DNA of 49,807 bases from the NCBI GenBank assembly GCA_035649575.1, contig DASRJH010000287.1:1-49807 (forward strand). The letters run 5' to 3'. Position 1 is the stretch's first letter, and the number at the start of each line of letters is the position of its first letter. The translations under genes were made by a program, and so were the position numbers. Below the pieces are notes generated by a model. The model searched no databases. It was not told where the DNA came from and was given only the letters and a program-made list of their open reading frames with translations. Positions 1 through 7,714 of the stretch are shown here, in pieces. The stretch comes from DASVAL01 sp035649575 (lineage in GTDB: Bacteria; Planctomycetota; UBA1135; UBA2386).

Positions 1-20
1 TCATTGGGAATGGCTAGGGA

Positions 21-437
21 TCAGCCGTGGCGACGCTTCACGAGCCGCACCTTCATCGGGAGCTTGTGCGCGACGCGATTGAAGGCGCGCTTCGCGACCT
101 CCTCCGTGATGCCGTCGAGCTCGAACAGCATCGTCCCGGGCTTGACCACGGCGGCCCAGAACTCGACGTCGCCCTTGCCGGTGCCCATTCGCGTCTCGGC
201 CGGCTTCTTGGTGACCGACTTGTGCGGGAACACGCGGATCCAGAGCTTGGCCTCGGGCGCATTCCTCGAGGCAGCCACACGGCCGGCCTCGATGACGCGG
301 GCGGACAGCCATGCCGGCTCGAGCGCCTGCAAGCCGTACTCGCCAAACGCCAGCTCGTTGCCACGCGTGGCCTTGCCGCGGATCTTGCCGCGCATCTGCT
401 TGCGCCACCTCGTTCGCTTGGGCATCAACATCGACAT
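21..437 (-). CDS. rplP: 50S ribosomal protein L16
   Basis: Ribosomal protein L16 of the large subunit, which binds 23S rRNA near the A-site and 5S region. The 138-residue product has the typical MLMPKR start, the basic N-terminus (RTRWRKQMRGK) and the conserved GxxALEPAWL and RMGTGKGDVEFW segments. The first ATG (437) has GAGGT about nine bases upstream. A second ATG at 431 gives the usual MLMPKR N-terminus and may be the true start. It is the last complete gene of the S10 operon at this edge. An ATG at 4-2 just after the stop is where rpmC (L29) would be expected to begin, but only that codon lies in the window. Confidence 0.96.
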   Translation of the reverse strand: MSMLMPKRTRWRKQMRGKIRGKATRGNELAFGEYGLQALEPAWLSARVIEAGRVAASRNAPEAKLWIRVFPHKSVTKKPAETRMGTGKGDVEFWAAVVKPGTMLFELDGITEEVAKRAFNRVAHKLPMKVRLVKRRHG

Positions 438-484
438 GGCAGTTCGACCTCTGTGTCTCTCGAGTTCGCGGTTGTCTTCGGGTG

Positions 485-514
485 GACTGGCTTCGGGTTG
501 ACTGGCTTCGGGTT
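485..514. repeat. 15-bp tandem direct repeat between rpsC and rplP
   Basis: Two exact copies of GACTGGCTTCGGGTT (485-499 and 500-514) lie in the 89-bp gap between rpsC and rplP, flanked on the left by a degenerate partial third copy. The repeat sits in the mRNA between two ribosomal protein cistrons and has no obvious coding role. Confidence 0.8.
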
Positions 515-526
515 GATGGCGTCAGG

Positions 527-1213
527 TCAGCCGGCGGGACGTTCCGCAACGGGACGTACGGGCAAGAGGCCGTTGGTCGTCTCACCGGGGCCGTACTCGC
601 CCTTGAAGATCCAGACCTTGCAGCCGAGCGTGCCGTACTTGGTCGCGCAGATCGCGAAGCCGTAGTCGATCTGGGCGCGCAACGTCGTGCAGGGCACGCG
701 GCCCTTGCGGTAGTTGCCGACGCGCGACATCTCCGCGCCCTGCAGGCGCCCGGCCACGCGGATCTTGATGCCCTTGGCACCCGCCGCCATCGAAGTGTCG
801 GCGACCTTCTTCAGCGCGCGACGGTAGTTGATGCGCTTGCCCAGCTGCTCGGCGATCGCCTCGGCAACGAGGTTGGCCTCCATCTCGGGCCGGTGGATCT
901 CGATGATCTTCATGCGCACCGGCTTGCCGGTGAGCTTCTCGAGCTCCTGGCGGAACTCGTCGACCTTGGTGCCCTTCTTGCCGATCAGCACGCCGGGGCG
1001 CGCCGTGTGCACGAACACGGTCACGAGCTCGCCCGTGCGTTCGATCTCGACCCTCGGGATCGCCGCAAACGCCCACTCCTTGCGGATGAACTTGCGGATC
1101 TTGTGGTCCTCGATCAGATACTTCGAGAAATCCTTCTTGTTCGCATACCAGCGCGACCGCCATTGCTCGGTCACGGCGATGCGGAAGCCGGTCGGATGGA
1201 CTTTTTGACCCAT
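527..1213 (-). CDS. rpsC: 30S ribosomal protein S3
   Basis: Ribosomal protein S3, at the mRNA entry side of the small subunit. The 228-residue product begins MGQKVHPTGFRI, the family's hallmark start. It has the KH-type RNA-binding segment around VLIGKKGTKVDEFRQEL (roughly residues 60-110) and the C-terminal S3 domain (GRLQGAEMSRVGNYRKGRVP, then IDYG). The ATG at 1213 follows GGAGAG with a five-base spacer, and the gene starts two bases after the rplV stop, so the two are translationally coupled. The usual hydrophilic C-terminal tail is short here. Confidence 0.97.
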   Translation of the reverse strand: MGQKVHPTGFRIAVTEQWRSRWYANKKDFSKYLIEDHKIRKFIRKEWAFAAIPRVEIERTGELVTVFVHTARPGVLIGKKGTKVDEFRQELEKLTGKPVRMKIIEIHRPEMEANLVAEAIAEQLGKRINYRRALKKVADTSMAAGAKGIKIRVAGRLQGAEMSRVGNYRKGRVPCTTLRAQIDYGFAICATKYGTLGCKVWIFKGEYGPGETTNGLLPVRPVAERPAG

Positions 1214-1215
1214 GG

Positions 1216-1641
1216 TTACTCTCCGGCCCCTTCGCCTTCGGCCGCCGTCCCAGCTCCCACCTCGGTCTCGCCCGGGCTGTCGGAGCCGACGGCTTGCGGA
1301 TCGGCGACGTGGACGTGGATGTGGCAGGTGCGCCGCTTGATGGGCATGGCCCGACCCTGGGGACCCGGCCGCATGCGAAAGCCGCCCGGAAGCTGCGGGC
1401 CATCGTGCGCGAAGGTCTTCGAGACGATCAACCGGTTCGCGCGCACGGTCGGATTCTGCAGCGCGTTCGCGATGGCCGACGCGAGCACCTTGTAGATCGC
1501 GCGCGAAGCGCGGTGCCGGTCGTGACGCAACTCGTCGAGCGCTTGATTCGCGGTACGACCGCGGATCAGCGCGAGGATGCGGCGAGCGCGGTAGACACCC
1601 ATGCTCGCGCGACGATGAACAGCTCGGACTTCGAAGGTCAT
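1216..1641 (-). CDS. rplV: 50S ribosomal protein L22
   Basis: Ribosomal protein L22, whose beta-hairpin lines the peptide exit tunnel. The 141-residue product contains the recognisable RRARILALIRGRTANQALDEL helix region in its N-terminal half and the hairpin GGFRMRPGPQGRAMPIKRRTCHI. After residue 110 or so it has an acidic, Gly/Ala/Glu-rich tail of about 30 residues, longer than the common 110-residue family length. The start ATG (1641) overlaps the rpsS stop as ATGA and has GAGGAG about eleven bases upstream. Confidence 0.95.
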   Translation of the reverse strand: MTFEVRAVHRRASMGVYRARRILALIRGRTANQALDELRHDRHRASRAIYKVLASAIANALQNPTVRANRLIVSKTFAHDGPQLPGGFRMRPGPQGRAMPIKRRTCHIHVHVADPQAVGSDSPGETEVGAGTAAEGEGAGE

Positions 1642-1922
1642 GTTGGCAGTTTCTCCTCGACCTTGCGCGTCGAGTGGCCGCGGAAGGTGCGCGTCGGCGC
1701 AAACTCGCCGAGGCGATGGCCGACCATGTCTTCGGTCGCGTAGACCTTGAGGAAGGTGCGCCCGTTGTGCACGTTGAAAGTGTGCCCGACGAATTCGGGC
1801 AGGATCACGCTCGCGCGCGACCAGGTCTGGATCGGGTCCTTCGAACCCTTCTTGTTCAACGCCGCGACCTTCTTGAGCAGGCTCGGGTGAACGAACGGAC
1901 CCTTCTTGATGCTGCGACCCAT
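1638..1922 (-). CDS. rpsS: 30S ribosomal protein S19
   Basis: Ribosomal protein S19 of the small-subunit head, next to S13 and the A-site tRNA. The 94-residue product has the canonical start MGRSIKKGPFVHPSLLKK, the central TWSRASVILPEFVGHTF block and the terminal GEFAPTRTFRGHS block. Length is normal. GAGGAG lies seven bases before the ATG. The stop overlaps the rplV start by ATGA. Confidence 0.98.
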   Translation of the reverse strand: MGRSIKKGPFVHPSLLKKVAALNKKGSKDPIQTWSRASVILPEFVGHTFNVHNGRTFLKVYATEDMVGHRLGEFAPTRTFRGHSTRKVEEKLPT

Positions 1923-1936
1923 CGGATGCTCCTCTA

Positions 1937-2797
1937 CTAGCTGCCGCTACCCACGGCGACGTGTTTGCCCGGCGGTCGGCGCCGCAGGATGAACTGGTTG
2001 CTGCGCGCCTTGCCGCGACGCGTCTTGCCGCCCTTGCTGAGCAGGCCGGTCGGCGAGCACGGGTGGCGGCCACCGCCTGTGCGCCCTTCGCCGCCGCCCA
2101 TCGGGTGCGACACCGGGTTCTGCGAGGTGCCGCGGTTGTGCGGGCGACGGCCCAGGTAGCGCGTGCGGCCTGCCTTGCCCCAACGCACGTTCTGCCAGTC
2201 GGCGTTGCCGACTTCGCCGATCGTGGCGCGGCACCGGCTCAGGATCTTGCGCATCTCGCCCGATGGCAACACCACGACCGCATAGGCGCCGTCGCGGGCC
2301 ATCAACTGGCACGAACGGCCCGCGGAGCGCGCCAGCTGGCCGCCGCGTCCGGGCTGCAGCTCGACGTTGTGGACCTGCAGGCCGAGCGGGATCGCCTCGA
2401 GCGCCATCGCGTTGCCGACGTCCGGCTCGACGCGCGGACCCGACATCACCTTCGCACCGACGGCCAACCCCTTCGGCGCCAGGATGTATCGCTTCTCGCC
2501 GTCGGCGTAGTGCAACAGCGCGAGGTCGGCGCTGCGGTTAGGGTCGTACTCGATCGCCGCTACGACCGCCGGAACGCCGTCCTTGTCGCGCCGGAAATCG
2601 ACGTTGCGATACATCCTGCGCGCGCCACCGCCGCGAAAGCGGCTCGTGATGTGTCCGACGCAGTTCTTGCCGGTAGCGGCGCGCAGATGCGTCGTGAGGC
2701 TCTTCTCGCGTCGCTTGCCGCGCGTCAGGTGGCTGAAGTCCAGCACCGACGAGTTGCGTCGGCCTGCGGACGTTGGTTTGTAGACCTTGATGGGCAT
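1937..2797 (-). CDS. rplB: 50S ribosomal protein L2
   Basis: Ribosomal protein L2, needed for subunit association and the peptidyl-transferase centre. The 286-residue product begins MPIKVYKPTSAGRR, carries the GGGARRMYR N-terminal RNA-binding segment, and ends with the conserved block HPMGGGEGRTGGGRHP around residue 230, whose histidine is near the catalytic centre. There are no internal breaks and length is typical. It lies between rplW (17-bp gap) and rpsS (14-bp gap). Confidence 0.98.
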   Translation of the reverse strand: MPIKVYKPTSAGRRNSSVLDFSHLTRGKRREKSLTTHLRAATGKNCVGHITSRFRGGGARRMYRNVDFRRDKDGVPAVVAAIEYDPNRSADLALLHYADGEKRYILAPKGLAVGAKVMSGPRVEPDVGNAMALEAIPLGLQVHNVELQPGRGGQLARSAGRSCQLMARDGAYAVVVLPSGEMRKILSRCRATIGEVGNADWQNVRWGKAGRTRYLGRRPHNRGTSQNPVSHPMGGGEGRTGGGRHPCSPTGLLSKGGKTRRGKARSNQFILRRRPPGKHVAVGSGS

Positions 2798-2814
2798 GGC
2801 GAATCAGAGCCTGA

Positions 2815-3105
2815 TCAGGAGACGTCGATCGTGTCACCCTTCTGCAGGGTGACCACTGCCTTCTTCCAAGGGCGTGTCTCGCCCGGACGGCCGAACATGC
2901 GGCGGGTCTTGCCGGGCACGTTGGCGATGTTGACGTTGACGACCTTCACCGAGAACAGCGTCTCGATGGCCTTCTTCACTTCCGGCTTGTTGGCGGACGG
3001 AGCGACTTCGAAGCTGAACTGGTTACGCATGCCCTGCATCGCCGAAGACTTCTCCGTGATGACGGGGCGCCGGATGATCGCGTAGAACTGGGCCGGGTTG
3101 CTCAT
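2815..3105 (-). CDS. rplW: 50S ribosomal protein L23
   Basis: Ribosomal protein L23, at the exit-tunnel rim where trigger factor and SRP dock. The 96-residue product has the family blocks IIRRPVITEKS near the N-terminus, FEVAPSANKPEVKKAIE in the middle, and VNVNIANVPGKTRRMFGRPGE. The ATG overlaps the rplD stop (ATGA), the normal coupling in this operon. Confidence 0.97.
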   Translation of the reverse strand: MSNPAQFYAIIRRPVITEKSSAMQGMRNQFSFEVAPSANKPEVKKAIETLFSVKVVNVNIANVPGKTRRMFGRPGETRPWKKAVVTLQKGDTIDVS

Positions 3106-3887
3106 CGCAGGCCTCCTTCTTCACCCTTGCTGCGCCGGACCTTCTTCTCCGCGTCGCCCGTCTTCCCAGCAGCCGACTTCCCAGCAACCGAGGTCCCTGC
3201 CTCGGCCTGCCTCTGCGTGCCCGGCTGCTCGTCCTTCGCCGCCTTCGGCATGCCCGCGTAACGCTGCTCGAGCGCTGCGAAGGCTGCCGGCGTCAGGACC
3301 AGATGGCGGCGCAGCAGGACCTGCCGCGCGTTGAGATCGCCGACGGTCCGCACGTCCACGAGCGGCACGTTGCGCAGCGACAAGCAGAGGTTGTGATCCA
3401 CGATCTCGGTCACGACCGTGGCGCTGCCGCGCTTCCCGGTCTTGCCGAGGATCCCGAGCTTGCCGAGGATCGCCGCCGCGGCCTTCGTGTTCGGCTTCTC
3501 GGCCGGCCAGCCGGAGGCGATGGCGACCTCACCATCGCGGAACTTCGTGTAGAGCGCATTGCGCAGAGCGGCCTGCCGGGCCTTCTTCGGCATTGCGTAG
3601 CTGTGATCGCGCGGCGCTGGCGGATGGATGCGGCCGCCACCTCGCCACAGCGGCGATTTCGTCGTGCCCATGCGGGCGCGACCCGTGTGCTTCTGCGGCC
3701 ACAGCTTCTTGTTGCCCCCGTGCACCATGCCGCGGCTGCGAGCCATCACCGTACCGGCGCGCGCATTGGCCTCGTACATCACGATGGCGTCCTTGAGCGT
3801 CCGCCCGAGCACGCGGGTCCCGAACGCGGACTCGTCGACCTGCCGCGACGAGACGGTGTCGCCAATTAGTTCTTTGACCTCTGCCAT
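3102..3887 (-). CDS. rplD: 50S ribosomal protein L4 with C-terminal extension
   Basis: Ribosomal protein L4, whose extended loop reaches the exit tunnel; in some bacteria it also autoregulates the S10 operon. The 261-residue product has the tunnel loop (KKLWPQKHTGRARMGTTKSP, then WRGGGRIHPP) and the C-terminal fold with VDVRTVGDLNARQVL. Typical L4 is about 205-210 residues. Here a low-complexity Lys/Ala/Glu/Gly tail of about 50 residues follows residue 210. The ATG at 3887 was chosen because the homologous sequence begins MAEVKEL and the extra upstream frame reads across the rpsJ gap. The gene is preceded directly by rpsJ, so rplC is missing between them. Confidence 0.95.
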   Translation of the reverse strand: MAEVKELIGDTVSSRQVDESAFGTRVLGRTLKDAIVMYEANARAGTVMARSRGMVHGGNKKLWPQKHTGRARMGTTKSPLWRGGGRIHPPAPRDHSYAMPKKARQAALRNALYTKFRDGEVAIASGWPAEKPNTKAAAAILGKLGILGKTGKRGSATVVTEIVDHNLCLSLRNVPLVDVRTVGDLNARQVLLRRHLVLTPAAFAALEQRYAGMPKAAKDEQPGTQRQAEAGTSVAGKSAAGKTGDAEKKVRRSKGEEGGLR

Positions 3888-3943
3888 GTTCGGTGACTGG
3901 TTGACGGTGGTGTCCGGGTTCGACGAGAGCGGCCGCGCGCGGC

Positions 3944-4252
3944 TCAGCAGGCCTTGATGCGAATGTCCACTCCCGCGGGCATGTTCAGTTTGCTGAGCGC
4001 ATCCACCGTCTTGGTGGTCGGCTCCGAGATGTAGATCAGTCGCTTGTGTGTCCGGATCTCGAACTGCTCGCGACTCTTCTTGTCGATGTGCGGCGAACGC
4101 AGCACGGTGTAGCGCTCGATTCGCGTCGGCAGCGGCACCGGCCCGGCGATGCGGGCTCCCGTGCGCTTGCTCGTTTCGACGATGTCCAGCGCAGCCTGGT
4201 CGAGAGCCTCGTGGTCGTAGGCCTCCATCCGGATCTGAATTCGCTCTTGCAT
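3944..4252 (-). CDS. rpsJ: 30S ribosomal protein S10
   Basis: Ribosomal protein S10, also NusE in transcription antitermination complexes. The 102-residue product begins MQERIQIRMEAYDHEALDQ and contains the conserved RTGARIAGPVPLPTRIERYTVLRSPHIDKKSREQFEIRTHKR region. The ATG at 4252 is chosen on homology; the upstream in-frame extension is non-conserved leader. It is the first gene of the S10 operon. Downstream it is followed by rplD after only 56 bases. Confidence 0.97.
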   Translation of the reverse strand: MQERIQIRMEAYDHEALDQAALDIVETSKRTGARIAGPVPLPTRIERYTVLRSPHIDKKSREQFEIRTHKRLIYISEPTTKTVDALSKLNMPAGVDIRIKAC

Positions 4253-4394
4253 ATGCTTTTGGCCGGGACGTTGACACCGGCCGTTGGATCGCTCGCGCGC
4301 CACGACGGCGCTTCGGCTGCGATTCCGCCGAATCACTCCGCGCGGCAAGGGGTTACATCAAGTGATGTGCTCCCTGGAGCGCTGAGGGGGCAGC

Positions 4395-4423
4395 ACGATA
4401 GCTAGCGTGGCCCGCAGCGTCAA
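4395..4423 (-). promoter_or_regulatory. Predicted sigma-70-type promoter of the S10 operon
   Basis: On the minus strand, TTGACG (4423-4418) is followed after 17 bases by TATCGT (4400-4395). Transcription would start near 4388, giving a leader of about 135 bases before rpsJ. The leader contains a small inverted repeat, ACATCA-AG-TGATGT (4355-4368). The -35 box falls inside the hairpin that follows the EF-G-like gene. Prediction by motif only. Confidence 0.5.
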
Positions 4424-4437
4424 GCGCAGCGGGCCAC
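4407..4437 (-). terminator. Terminator-like hairpin after the EF-G-like gene
   Basis: GTGGCCCGC (4407-4415) pairs with GCGGGCCAC (4429-4437). Three further inner pairs follow a mismatch, leaving a five-base loop. It begins 30 bases after the stop of the EF-G-like gene on the minus strand. There is no T-tract, so factor-independent termination is uncertain. Confidence 0.45.
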
Positions 4438-4466
4438 AAATCCACGGTAACAACGGACTCGCACCA

Positions 4467-6431
4467 TCATTCGCGCATGCGCGCAAAGCCGGCCGGCTGC
4501 AGCGAGACCTGGCCGCGCCCCCGCGTGAGCGACCGCAGCCGGGTGACGTAGCCGAGCATGCGCGCCAGCGGAGCGCGCCCGAGCAGATACGCTCCCAACC
4601 GGCCCGACGAGACCCCGGAGACGAGTGCCCCGCGCGAACCGAGGTCCGCGAGGACCGCCGCCGAGGTGTCTTCGGGGCACCACACCTCGATCTGGACCCA
4701 CGGCTCGAGTTCGACGCGCCCCGCCTGTTCGATCGCGGCCGCCAGCGCCTTGGCCGCCGCCTGCTGCAGCAACGGCTCGACGAGATCACCACCCTCCACG
4801 TGCACCTCGAGCAACACGACGGAAGCCCCGTGCACGGGGCCCACCTGGGAGCCGGCCAGCAGCCGGAGCCGCAGCTCTTCCATGGCGGCAGGAGAGCCGA
4901 CCACGCACGCGGCGTCGCGGAGCACGGCCGGCTCCTCGCTGTCCGACGGCGCGATCGCGACGACACAACGCGCGGTTCGTTCGCGCCCGGCCACGAGCGC
5001 TCGGACCTCGGCAGTGCCTTGGCCCGGGCCGCGCACCGTTTCGCGGCGATCGACCTGCGGCCGCGACGGCTGGAACAACAGGTGTGTGCGCTCTCGAACG
5101 AGCTCGGCGACGATGTCGAGGTGCAACTCCCCCATGCCTCTCACGACGATGCGATCGTGTTCGTGATCGACGCGCAGCGTGGGGTCGTCGACCGCCAGTT
5201 CGCGCAATGCCGCGGCGAGCCTTGCCGCATCTTCGGCCTGCGCGGGCTCGAACGTCGCGGCCAGCACGGGCGCAGGAAAGCTCGGCATCGCCAACACGAG
5301 GGGCTCTGACTCGTCGCACACGGTGTCCCCGGTGCGAAGGCCGAGCTCGCCGGGCAGCACGACGATCATCCCGGGCACGGCGACGTCGGTCACCGTGTGC
5401 CGATCCGCCTGTACGAGCCACAACTCGCCGATGACGCCGCCTTCGGCGGGGTGCCGGCCGCGACACCAGCGCACGCCGGGTCGGAGCCGGCCGCGGACCA
5501 CGCGCACGAAGTTCCAGACCTCGTCGCCGTGGTGGACCTTGAACACGAACCCGCAGAACGGGGCGTCGGCGTCGCCAGCCCGATCGGCCGACCACAGGCC
5601 CAGTCGCGGCAGTTCGGACAGACTCGGCATCAGCGCCACGACGGCGTCGAGCAACCAGTCGACGCCTCGATTCCAGAGCGCGGCGCCACCGAGCACGGGC
5701 ACGAGCCTGCCGGCCAGGAACTCGGCGCGCAACGCGGCGCGCAGCCGCGGTGCCGCGACGCGCCGTCCCGCGAGCACGTCGACGAGAATCGACTCGTCCA
5801 CGTCGGCAGCTGCCTCGACGATGCGCTCGTGTGCCGCGAGGATCTCGGCCTGCAGACGCGGCGCGAGTGCTTGATCGGGTCTGCCCTCGAACCACTGCAC
5901 GGCACCCGTGACGGCGTCGCCGAGACCCGCGAAGCGACCGGCGCTGTCGACCAGCGGCAGCACGAACGGCAGCGCGCGGCACTCGAACCGCTCCGCGAGC
6001 TCGGCCACGACCTCCGCGAAGTCGGCCCCTTCGCGATCGAGCTTGTTGACGAATACGAGTCGCGGCAGGCCTTTCGCGCCAGCCTGCTGCCAGACGGTTT
6101 CCGTCTGCGATTCGACGCCGCGCACCGCGTCGACGAGCACGACGACGCCATCGAGCACGTGCAGACAGCGTTCCACTTCGGCCGCGAAGTCGACGTGTCC
6201 GGGCGTGTCGACGACCTGGAGCACGTGCTCACCCCAGTCGACGCGCGTCGCGGCCGCGGTGATCGAGATGCCGCGACTGCGTTCGGCCGGCATCCAGTCC
6301 ATGGTCGCCGTGCCATCGTCGACGCTGCCGACCCAGGTCTGCGCTCCCGTGTCGAACAGGATGCGTTCGGTCAGCGTGGTCTTGCCCGCGTCGATGTGGG
6401 CCACGATGCCGATTGTGCGCAGCCGATCCAT
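4467..6431 (-). CDS. Divergent elongation factor G-family GTPase
   Basis: Translational GTPase of the EF-G family. From the ATG at 6431 the product is 654 residues, against about 690-700 for standard EF-G. Seen: P-loop AHIDAGKT (11-18), switch I block MDWMPAERSRGISIT, DTPGHVDF, the guanine motif NKLDREGAD, domain III MGELHLDI, and a domain V ending GYVTRLRSLTRGRGQ. Domain IV is shortened and lacks the usual QSGGRGQY/F segment, so tip contacts with tRNA and mRNA may differ. It occupies the fusA-like position before rpsJ, but no tuf lies between them. A GTG at 6455 would add eight residues; the ATG is preferred because GGTGG lies seven bases upstream. It could be the main EF-G of this organism or a specialised paralogue (recycling, or ribosome protection). 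Confidence 0.85.
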   Translation of the reverse strand: MDRLRTIGIVAHIDAGKTTLTERILFDTGAQTWVGSVDDGTATMDWMPAERSRGISITAAATRVDWGEHVLQVVDTPGHVDFAAEVERCLHVLDGVVVLVDAVRGVESQTETVWQQAGAKGLPRLVFVNKLDREGADFAEVVAELAERFECRALPFVLPLVDSAGRFAGLGDAVTGAVQWFEGRPDQALAPRLQAEILAAHERIVEAAADVDESILVDVLAGRRVAAPRLRAALRAEFLAGRLVPVLGGAALWNRGVDWLLDAVVALMPSLSELPRLGLWSADRAGDADAPFCGFVFKVHHGDEVWNFVRVVRGRLRPGVRWCRGRHPAEGGVIGELWLVQADRHTVTDVAVPGMIVVLPGELGLRTGDTVCDESEPLVLAMPSFPAPVLAATFEPAQAEDAARLAAALRELAVDDPTLRVDHEHDRIVVRGMGELHLDIVAELVRERTHLLFQPSRPQVDRRETVRGPGQGTAEVRALVAGRERTARCVVAIAPSDSEEPAVLRDAACVVGSPAAMEELRLRLLAGSQVGPVHGASVVLLEVHVEGGDLVEPLLQQAAAKALAAAIEQAGRVELEPWVQIEVWCPEDTSAAVLADLGSRGALVSGVSSGRLGAYLLGRAPLARMLGYVTRLRSLTRGRGQVSLQPAGFARMRE

Positions 6432-6509
6432 GGCCGCCACCACACTACTCTTCACTCACCGCGCCCGCACGCACGCGGGCACGATGCGCCGCGCGTGCGA
6501 CTCGGAGGC

Positions 6510-7646
6510 TCAGGCCTTCGCCTGTGTCGAACCCATCGTGATGCCGCGCATCTGCATCTTGAGCTCGTCGGGATTGTCGGACGACACGAGTGCATCCTCG
6601 AGGCTGATGTTGCCGGCCTGGAACAGCCGGATCAGCGACTGATTGAACGTCATCGTGCCGTAGTAGCCGCCCTCGGCCAGGGCCTTCGGCAGGCTGCGCG
6701 TCTGGCCCTGCTCGAGCAGTTCGCGCACCGTCGGCGTGTTGATCAGCAGCTCTACGGCCGGGACCATCGCGGTGCCGTCCTTGTTCTTCACCAGACGCAG
6801 CGAACACACGCCCGCCAGGTTGAGTGCGAGTTGCAGGCGGACGAGCTCGTGCTGGTGCGGCGGGAAGAACGTGATGATGCGCTCGACGGTCTGCACGGCG
6901 TTGACCGTGTGCAGCGTCGAGAACACGAGGTGGCCGGTCTCTGCTGCCGAGATCGCGGCGGAGACGGTCTCGGAGTCGCGCATCTCACCGATGAAGATCA
7001 CGTCGGGCGACTGGCGCACGGCCTGGCGCAGCGCAACCGCGAAGTTCGCGACGTCGGGACCCACCTCACGCTGGTTCACGATCGACCGCTTGTCTTCGAA
7101 GCGGAATTCGATCGGATCCTCGATCGTGATGATGTGCTTGTTCATCGTACGGTTCACGTACTCGATCATCGCCGCCAGCGTGGTCGACTTGCCCGAGCCC
7201 GCGACGCCGGTTGCGAGCACGAGACCGCGCTTCAGCGACGACAGACGCTTGAGCGGCTCGACGGGCAGGTTCAGGTCCTTGAACGACGGGACGTCGCTCT
7301 TGATCGCGCGGAAGACCAGACCCAGCTCGCCGCACTGGTGGAACGCATTGCAACGGAAGCGGCCGATGCCGGGCACCGACAACGCGATGTCGGTCGCGCC
7401 CGTCGCCTTGAAGTCTTCCTGACCGCGCTCGTTCAGGATCTCGTCGATGTACGAGCGCAGCAGATCCGCCGGCAACTGTTGGTCGCCGAGGAACCGGATC
7501 ACGCCCGTCACCCGCACGGCGGGACAACCGTTCGCCTTCAGCACGAGGTCCGAAGCGTTCTCCTTGACCATGATGCGAAGGAAGTCGCGCAGTTTCGGAA
7601 CGCGGGTGGCAGAGTTCTGGCTCGGGCCGGCGGTGTTGCTCGTCAC
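6510..7646 (-). CDS. PilT/PilU-family twitching motility retraction ATPase
   Basis: Cytoplasmic hexameric secretion ATPase of the GspE/PilT superfamily, which powers pilus retraction. The 378-residue product has the N-terminal PAS-like domain (ASDLVLKANGCPAVRVTG), Walker A GVAGSGKST (about 147-155), the Asp box ITIEDPIEF, Walker B VIFIGEMRD and the His box AAETGHLVFSTLHT. The PilT AIRNLIRE retraction motif is not evident, so PilT versus PilU is open. The start is GTG at 7646, which has GGAGG five bases upstream; the longer frame to 7757 would overlap obg. The pilM-Q operon lies 10 kb away. Confidence 0.9.
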   Translation of the reverse strand: MTSNTAGPSQNSATRVPKLRDFLRIMVKENASDLVLKANGCPAVRVTGVIRFLGDQQLPADLLRSYIDEILNERGQEDFKATGATDIALSVPGIGRFRCNAFHQCGELGLVFRAIKSDVPSFKDLNLPVEPLKRLSSLKRGLVLATGVAGSGKSTTLAAMIEYVNRTMNKHIITIEDPIEFRFEDKRSIVNQREVGPDVANFAVALRQAVRQSPDVIFIGEMRDSETVSAAISAAETGHLVFSTLHTVNAVQTVERIITFFPPHQHELVRLQLALNLAGVCSLRLVKNKDGTAMVPAVELLINTPTVRELLEQGQTRSLPKALAEGGYYGTMTFNQSLIRLFQAGNISLEDALVSSDNPDELKMQMRGITMGSTQAKA

Positions 7647-7714
7647 AATGTCCTCCAGACCGCCTATCGGCATCGCGAGGCACGAAGCTTTCCAGAACGC
7701 GCGGGTCTGCGCGA

